Shown here piece by piece: positions 8,301 to 11,211 of a stretch of 11,211 bases of DNA (the stretch's first letter is position 1; every line of letters begins with the position of its first letter). The stretch covers positions 1-11,211 of the forward strand of contig NZER01000346.1 of the NCBI GenBank assembly GCA_002690445.1, read 5' to 3'. The position numbers and the translations under genes were made by a program. The stretch is from Candidatus Pacearchaeota archaeon (lineage in GTDB: Archaea; Nanoarchaeota; Nanoarchaeia; Pacearchaeales; GW2011-AR1). Under the pieces are notes generated by a model. The model did no database searches. It had not been told where the DNA came from and saw only the letters and a program-made list of their open reading frames with translations.

Positions 8301-9323
8301 GTTTGCAATCCAAGTGACCTTACCCTTTAAAACGTTTGCAAGATCACCAGTCATTAACTCCTGAACCGTCATGCCATGTTTTAAAGTAAGCCCTCCCTTA
8401 AAAATGTTTGCAACCTCCTTAGAGGTTTTTTTCGTGCCTTCTCTTATGAAGTCTAATAACTCTGTCTTTGTCGCTTCACCAGAAGTTAATCTCTCAAAGA
8501 TTCGTCTTTTACGTTTAACTTCTGCAGATAACTCACCAGCATCATCTACACCTAATTTTGCCGCCTTAAGCTTTTCTTCATCTGCAAATAGAATAGCTTG
8601 ATATCTGTCCGTTTGAATTAAAAAATCTTCCAAACCCGAAACTAAACGTGGAGAAGCTTTTTTAACTTCTGGGATTAATCTCTCTGCCATTGTATGTACA
8701 GTTATCTTCTTCTCACCAAACTCCTTGGCAATGGCCTCTATCTCTGAAGAACCTAAATGCTCTATCTTCTCTCCAGACTTAATCATCTCTATTAAAGTCT
8801 CAGCAAGCTTACCTTCTTTTGGAGTCGCAACATCATAACGCTTACCAAGTAGACGTTGATGAAGCCGTCCAGACAAAGCTTCCTCCCCACCCGCTTTATC
8901 ATGAACAAGAAGCTCTGGTTTAAGCGCCCACATGTGCGCTCTTTTCGCTGCAGGCTCGTAAGTAGCAACTTGATGAATAAGATCTCCACCACGCAAACCA
9001 GTTGTCTCAATGTCTAAAATGATAGACTTCTTAATGATCTCCTCTCTAGATAGAGAAGGTTTAGGCCCAACACTCTTTTGAATTGTCTTAAGCCTTCCAC
9101 CTGCACCAACTTTTTCTTCAGTAGTAACAACAGATTTAATCTCTATCTTTGTAGATCTTGCCTTGCCTGTTGTAAGTAGAACTTTATTTTGTATGTCTGC
9201 TTCAACTTGTTTTGGATGCAAAATAAAGTGAAAGACCTTAGATGTTCCATCAACAAGAGCTTCAACAGTAAGTGTTTGCGGCCGATCAGTAGTGTTTATG
9301 TAAGTATAAGCTTTACTCCTCAT
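5310..9323 (-). CDS. Giant two-nuclease protein: DnaQ-like exonuclease plus SNase domain (1337 aa)
   Basis: The start at 9323 has AAGGAG 10 nt upstream and overlaps the previous gene by 11 nt. Domain 1 (about 98-470) resembles a DEDDh exonuclease: motif I ILDIETTG (D104, E106), motif II IANASFEAKQF (E345 where Asp is usual), and motif III H460-x4-D465 (RHTKEGDVRDI). About 240 residues separate motifs I and II, so there is a large helical insertion. The middle (about 470-800) is helical, with no motif recognised, and ends in a Pro-rich linker ERPPPPPAS near 801-809 followed by a short hydrophobic segment (about 821-836). Domain 2 (about 993-1148) is a thermonuclease/SNase fold with all catalytic equivalents: D1003 (DADTISI), R1032, D1037 and E1040 (IRLAGIDAPET), R1082 (YGRQVG). 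The C-terminal ~190 residues are Gln/Asn-rich and helical. Possible roles are host DNA degradation, genome processing, or a virion-carried ejected enzyme; which one is inference. The domain calls are confident, especially SNase; the exonuclease may be atypical or inactive. Confidence 0.88.
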   Translation of the reverse strand: MRSKAYTYINTTDRPQTLTVEALVDGTSKVFHFILHPKQVEADIQNKVLLTTGKARSTKIEIKSVVTTEEKVGAGGRLKTIQKSVGPKPSLSREEIIKKSIILDIETTGLRGGDLIHQVATYEPAAKRAHMWALKPELLVHDKAGGEEALSGRLHQRLLGKRYDVATPKEGKLAETLIEMIKSGEKIEHLGSSEIEAIAKEFGEKKITVHTMAERLIPEVKKASPRLVSGLEDFLIQTDRYQAILFADEEKLKAAKLGVDDAGELSAEVKRKRRIFERLTSGEATKTELLDFIREGTKKTSKEVANIFKGGLTLKHGMTVQELMTGDLANVLKGKVTWIANASFEAKQFGQQINQLADASLIALNENRTTQGSGLISRRDFFKGFQYGRYEKELEALNVIREGTGEKRLLTKNPFFGVLGGVSVTSGDPFYSTDLEFNRVKSRALKSNDYSEIYEAMLRHTKEGDVRDIIDLVRSQQSQLKTLGILDVEAPSSLSMEVQSRLYGFTEQMRLAEEADEIFALDKAKSALLEAESHMALGDVGVTESRVLSESMDQLEALRIVKQGGAPAEALIQQAGRGRGAYFRAITYAGLANYYNQAAILNNEVSVGLDELAFRQRIGKSMLDLVDRGHLPIREQQPGYRVVTQASQAGGLAIKTDLEVAPKSKLVNLKSIDAIFDHLDAQNTYKHMDKERILAETKAAYSKHMQGDEILDKPEFRKLALQESEAADKVIATFAKRVAGDQFTDEFLKNIQRFIGGQPLSKTRVSAPDVALGKPASGRISPTPRSRMATSAADSVRLNLERPPPPPASKGLRQLAKGHLGKYGLVTGALAVMSMKTSQEDDRGELLAPSYDEFLKAQAEFYGSEDAYVNQIKLKYGRLEGLPENGLSEILRKAFTDFGSPYQGPSYTQGVLEDYNLRRERHKYIQRQFGLRHFSEQGDIGLFFKRFLSTAFRKEHGLARNKTMIFGGAQPLDPERYGSGARGKNLMEYTFNKGFNVNVEDADTISIRRKGNINSPLSDFMGTGKQDSMSIRLAGIDAPETAHQDRRAQPFAEKAKQIATDLINRAKDIRVITRKDDTTYGRQVGVVYVDGRNLNLELLRRGAAAYLPYKSKGKPPIYNQRAFEDAQEYAQESKRGMWKEGYFQAYKEIVKATGETTTFNTLANISKVAKNANLMSIYSLMQQAHRAGGITDQIMADILQTSEKFKSMQSKNSTSVFRPDSKYSLPHDLDLQAYGYNTNSINSTLDEIKSDLAGMIKTRGSKNNEYKLNTRSLRENNYHLVKDTLAARKVHEEALVQQQKTNQLAQMQQYKRTVMMESLQLAANRNMFNSPIQHHRM

Positions 9324-10080
9324 CTAAAAGAATCTCCTTGGCTCCCTCAGGAGCCTCAATAGAATAAAGAGCTTCCCTCAATCTAGATATCTCCTCCAAA
9401 ACCCTAGAGTTGTTATTTGAATCTCCCATCTTCAACATAAACTCAGCCTTAGTCTTACGCGTCTGCATTAACTTATCTAACCACTTCTCTCGACGCTTCT
9501 CTAACTTATCAATCATCTCAACTACAGGATGTAACTTTGTAATCTCCGCGCGATCTCCATTCTCATTAAATCCAGTAACATCCGTCATCATAAAATCCCT
9601 ACCATCACCACGCTTATCTCCCTGAGATAAAACCATCAAACTTCTATTCTTATATAAGTCTATTAAAGCTAATTCATTAACAATAGACATCTCCACAGGA
9701 TTGTTCGGATCAACATCCAAATGCTGTAAATAATCTATAATCTTTTGTTCCACAAAGAATTTCTCCATGATACATTCCCTACCAATAGGATATTGAGAAA
9801 GTTCCCCAAATGAAAGCTCGCCAGAATCACTAATGTCAGGTATAGGACACCGTTTAACAAAGGGACACTTCTCTGGTCCTAAACATATTAAAGGTGCAGA
9901 TGCATGTACGCCAGATTTAATCGCACTAACAGAACGCTTCACGCGCGCTAACTTCTTACTGTCTAACCTCTCCAAATATACAGAATACTCATCAGTAGCA
10001 CTAGTTATAGTCTCAAAGAATTGTACCTGACGTAATTGCTTAGACTCATCCTTCTCAACATCTATAAGTGAATGCTTCAT
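9313..10080 (-). CDS. Four-cysteine protein, first gene of the packaging operon (255 aa), possible small-terminase-like
   Basis: The start at 10080 is set by AAGGA 8 nt upstream and is the first gene after the divergent intergenic region. The notable feature is a cysteine cluster: C66 LGPEK C72 PFVKR C78 P, then C103 in the context PIGREC about 25 residues later. Four cysteines with this spacing could bind Zn2+ or an iron-sulfur cluster. The N-terminal 60 residues are charged and helical. Residues about 186-240 are rich in Lys, Arg, Glu and Leu and probably form a coiled coil; the C-terminus is acidic. No catalytic motif is seen. Position at the head of the operon containing terL, the helical C-terminus and the size would fit a small terminase or DNA-recognition subunit, but this is inference and the two genes are separated by about 5 kb. 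It overlaps the next gene by 11 nt (ATGAGGAGTAA). Confidence 0.8.
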   Translation of the reverse strand: MKHSLIDVEKDESKQLRQVQFFETITSATDEYSVYLERLDSKKLARVKRSVSAIKSGVHASAPLICLGPEKCPFVKRCPIPDISDSGELSFGELSQYPIGRECIMEKFFVEQKIIDYLQHLDVDPNNPVEMSIVNELALIDLYKNRSLMVLSQGDKRGDGRDFMMTDVTGFNENGDRAEITKLHPVVEMIDKLEKRREKWLDKLMQTRKTKAEFMLKMGDSNNNSRVLEEISRLREALYSIEAPEGAKEILLDEE

Positions 10081-10088
10081 ATATAAAA

Positions 10089-10093
10089 TCCTT
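10089..10093 (-). promoter_or_regulatory. Ribosome binding site for the 255-aa gene
   Basis: On the minus strand this reads AAGGA, 8 nt before the ATG at 10080. It fixes the start of the first gene of the long operon. Confidence 0.7.
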
Positions 10094-10150
10094 CAATAAA
10101 TTTAATATATATCTTTTTTAATTAATTATTTTAATCCCACTAACAAATAA

Positions 10151-10156
10151 AAGGAA
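10151..10156 (+). promoter_or_regulatory. Ribosome binding site for the ParB-like gene
   Basis: AAGGAA ends 7 nt before the ATG at 10164. It is the only clear Shine-Dalgarno sequence at the correct distance from a start among the plus-strand small genes. Confidence 0.65.
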
Positions 10157-10163
10157 CTATAAA

Positions 10164-10523
10164 ATGCTTTCAACAGTTACACTTCCACCTACAAAGTTAT
10201 ATGACATAGGAAGAGAATGGCAACTTAAAGATATTTGGCACCAGTCAAAAAAACTTAAAATGAAAACAGTAAAAGTAGATGACCTCTGGGATAAAAGATA
10301 CGCAAAAGTATTCTGCTGGACATTACATGGTGAAGAAATAAATAACGAATTCTTCCTGCATCATCTAGAAAGAGTTCTAAATGCAGATCTAACCTATCCA
10401 ATAATATTGTCCGAAGAAGATTATATACTCGATGGCGTACATCGATTAATGAAATGTAAATTCCTCAAAATAAAATATATAAGCTGCGTGCAATTCAAAA
10501 AAGATCCAAAACCAAACCAATGA
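10164..10523 (+). CDS. Stand-alone ParB/sulfiredoxin-fold protein (119 aa)
   Basis: The second half contains the signature of the ParB/Srx N-terminal-domain superfamily: ADLTYPIILSEEDYILDGVHRLMKC, with the core D90-G91-x-H93-R94 (the DGxHR/GxHR nucleotide-binding motif). It is followed by a basic beta-strand segment (LKIKYISCVQF). The N-terminal part (IGREWQLKDIWHQSKKL, then VDDLW) resembles the lead-in of short bacterial ParB-like proteins of about this length. In true ParB this fold binds and hydrolyses CTP; in relatives it can be a kinase, nuclease or nucleotide-binding module. No helix-turn-helix or DNA-binding domain follows, so it is unlikely to be a partitioning ParB, and no parA is seen. 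The start is supported by AAGGAA. It overlaps the next ORF by ATGA. Biological role unknown. Confidence 0.82.
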   Translation: MLSTVTLPPTKLYDIGREWQLKDIWHQSKKLKMKTVKVDDLWDKRYAKVFCWTLHGEEINNEFFLHHLERVLNADLTYPIILSEEDYILDGVHRLMKCKFLKIKYISCVQFKKDPKPNQ

Positions 10524-10591
10524 TACTCCTAACAATCATCGCTACACTAATGCTATTACTCTACGTAATAGCTAGCTACTTAGAAAAATAA
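10520..10591 (+). CDS. Micropeptide with a single predicted membrane helix (23 aa)
   Basis: The ATG at 10520 overlaps the stop of the ParB-like gene (ATGA), an arrangement typical of translational coupling; there is no separate Shine-Dalgarno. The peptide begins MILLTIIATLMLLLYVIAS and ends YLEK. It is almost wholly hydrophobic with a charged C-terminus, enough for one membrane-spanning helix. A second micropeptide about 450 bp downstream has a similar core, LLY(V/L)IA. Such peptides in phages can be holin-like, toxins, antisense-controlled or regulators of membrane proteins. A chance ORF cannot be excluded at this length, but the stop-start overlap and hydrophobicity favour a gene. Confidence 0.5.
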   Translation: MILLTIIATLMLLLYVIASYLEK

Positions 10592-10595
10592 CCAT

Positions 10596-10853
10596 ATGCA
10601 ATATCAAAAAAATCAACTGCCACGATATCAATTAGAAAAACTAAACCTAGAAGATCTAAATATAGAAATCACCGCATATCAAACACTTATAGATAATCAT
10701 GAAAATTATATAGAAAATGAAGGACATTCAAACTATATAGCCGCGCGCATTAATAAACTATACTCAAAACTCGCAGAATATATGATAGCTAAAGAACTGA
10801 AAAATGAAACCATTGCAAAAAACATAATTAAAAATAATAAATTTAAAATTTAA
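10596..10853 (+). CDS. Small charged helical protein of unknown function (85 aa)
   Basis: It follows the micropeptide stop by 4 nt. No Shine-Dalgarno is evident before the ATG, so translation may depend on coupling. The protein is rich in Glu, Asn, Lys and Ile with a leucine-containing helical start (LEKLNLEDLNIEI), a middle segment with ENYIENEGHSNYIAARINKL, and a Lys/Asn-rich end. Its two helix-like halves around a short GHSN turn suggest a helical hairpin or coiled coil. There is no recognised domain, no cysteine and no membrane segment. Base composition is more A-rich than in the long operon genes. It could be a regulatory or anti-host small protein, but nothing in the sequence decides this. 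Confidence 0.7.
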   Translation: MQYQKNQLPRYQLEKLNLEDLNIEITAYQTLIDNHENYIENEGHSNYIAARINKLYSKLAEYMIAKELKNETIAKNIIKNNKFKI

Positions 10854-10936
10854 AAGTTTTAATCGCGTTTCTTAATAACTAACCTAACAACCCCGCGCGC
10901 ACCATTATTTCCCTACCTACAAAACTCACATAGTAA

Positions 10937-10959
10937 GGAGATTATACCAAATAATCTCC
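10937..10959. promoter_or_regulatory. Perfect 9-bp inverted repeat with 5-nt loop
   Basis: The left arm GGAGATTAT (10937-10945) and right arm ATAATCTCC (10951-10959) are exact complements, separated by ACCAA. A further two pairs (10934-10935 with 10961-10962) could extend it past one mismatch. No run of T follows on either strand, so it is a poor intrinsic terminator. It starts 36 nt before the ATG of the second micropeptide and sequesters an AAGGAG-like sequence. It may be an RNA regulatory hairpin, an RNA processing site or a dimeric operator. Confidence 0.55.
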
Positions 10960-10972
10960 GTACAAAATCAAA

Positions 10973-11053
10973 ATGGATAAAACTATGAGCTTCTTAATTA
11001 TATTTCTAATATCTATAACTCTATTATATCTAATAGCAGAACATATAGCATAA
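10973..11053 (+). CDS. Second single-membrane-helix micropeptide (26 aa)
   Basis: The frame opens MDKTMSFLIIFLISITLL and closes YLIAEHIA. It could start at the first ATG (10973) or at an internal ATG (10985), giving 22 aa, very close in length to the upstream 23-aa peptide. Aligned from the internal Met, it shares L4, I6, L13, L14, Y15, I17 and A18 with that peptide. No Shine-Dalgarno lies at the right distance; a stem-loop sits just upstream. Being short and hydrophobic in AT-rich DNA, it could be fortuitous; the parallel with the first micropeptide is the main support. Confidence 0.4.
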   Translation: MDKTMSFLIIFLISITLLYLIAEHIA

Positions 11054-11211
11054 CAAACAAAATATTAACCATAATAAACAATTTTAAAACATAAGAAACA
11101 ATATAAGAAATACTAAAGAGAAATAGAAAGAGAAAAGATCTAAGAGAGATTAAAAATACATAGATTAGAATGAGGGGTATATGGAGATAAGGATAATATA
11201 GATTATATTTA

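Larger units (their letters stand above)
10081..10163. promoter_or_regulatory. Divergent intergenic region, likely back-to-back promoters
   Basis: This 83-bp, very AT-rich stretch lies between two genes transcribed away from each other, so both units most likely have their promoters here. It contains AT-only blocks (TTTAATATATATC, TTTTTTAATTAATTATTTTAAT) that could supply -10 elements on either strand. I cannot find a convincing paired -35/-10 for a sigma-70-type factor, nor a T4-type late TATAAATA. The assignment rests on gene orientation. Confidence 0.5.
10854..11211. other. Largely non-coding tail holding one micro-ORF, a stem-loop and a GC-skew switch
   Basis: Apart from the 26-aa ORF at 10973-11053 I find no gene. 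At 10861-11100 the plus strand has about 50 C and 18 G. At 11101-11211 it has about 3 C and 23 G, as a purine-rich stretch with AGAGAAATAGAAAGAGAAAAG and GAGGGG. A 9-bp stem-loop lies at 10937-10959 and a GCGCGC site at 10895. No tRNA-like cloverleaf or U-tailed terminator is evident. Confidence 0.6.

Noticed and set aside
8792..9010. 72-codon minus-strand frame inside the exonuclease region
   Set aside because: It overlaps the frame that encodes the recognisable motif I region and shows no motif of its own.
9313..9323. Possible frameshift between the 255-aa and 1337-aa genes
   Set aside because: The 11-nt overlap has its own ATG with AAGGAG at correct spacing, and both proteins have sensible ends, so it is an ordinary coupled start rather than a programmed or erroneous frameshift.
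10848..10872. Possible terminator after the 85-aa gene (TTAAAA-G-TTTTAA symmetry)
   Set aside because: The stem is AT-only with a one-base loop and no defined U-tract; it would not form a stable terminator hairpin.
11001..11060. Short hydrophobic minus-strand frame (19 codons, MVNILFVMLY...) antisense to the second micropeptide
   Set aside because: It has no ribosome site, and AT-rich DNA encoding a hydrophobic helix often gives a hydrophobic antisense frame. Strand context favours the plus-strand ORF.

Overview
The window looks like part of a tailed double-stranded DNA bacteriophage genome, or a prophage or metagenomic phage contig. The anchor is an intact terminase large subunit at 1955-4162 (minus), with a complete ATPase and RuvC-like nuclease signature. 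The DNA is AT-rich by eye. Genes are packed end to end with recognisable Shine-Dalgarno (AAGGA/GGAG) sequences, so the host is a bacterium. Nothing here identifies the host, and no integrase, tRNA, rRNA, transposase or CRISPR array is visible.

Layout, minus strand (10080 down to 1): one compact operon of six genes. In transcription order these are: a 255-aa protein with a four-cysteine cluster (9313-10080); a 1337-aa protein with an N-terminal DnaQ-like (DEDDh) exonuclease and a C-terminal staphylococcal-nuclease-type domain (5310-9323); a 380-aa Gly/Ala-rich protein with several hydrophobic segments (4165-5307); the terminase large subunit; a 634-aa Gly/Ala-rich repeat protein (47-1951); and the first 16 codons of another gene (1-50). 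Junctions are an 11-nt overlap, gaps of 2, 2 and 3 nt, and a 4-nt ATGA overlap. Four of the five internal Shine-Dalgarno sequences lie inside the previous gene's last codons, and the terminase one is weak, so translation is probably coupled.

Layout, plus strand (10164 to 11211): an 83-bp AT-rich divergent intergenic region separates the operon from a run of very small genes. These are a stand-alone ParB/sulfiredoxin-fold protein (119 aa), a 23-aa single-membrane-segment micropeptide overlapping it by ATGA, an 85-aa charged helical protein, and a second 26-aa micropeptide with a similar hydrophobic core. The last ~360 bp hold little else: a perfect 9-bp stem-loop, a GCGCGC site, and an abrupt reversal of GC skew near 11,100.

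Interpretation: the minus-strand operon probably combines DNA packaging with virion-internal or DNA-ejection proteins. The three hydrophobic, low-complexity proteins around the terminase resemble membrane-active internal virion proteins in composition only. The most unusual gene is the 1337-aa protein with two different nuclease folds. The plus-strand genes look like small accessory or early genes of unknown function. Roles beyond the terminase, the two nuclease domains and the ParB-like fold are inference.
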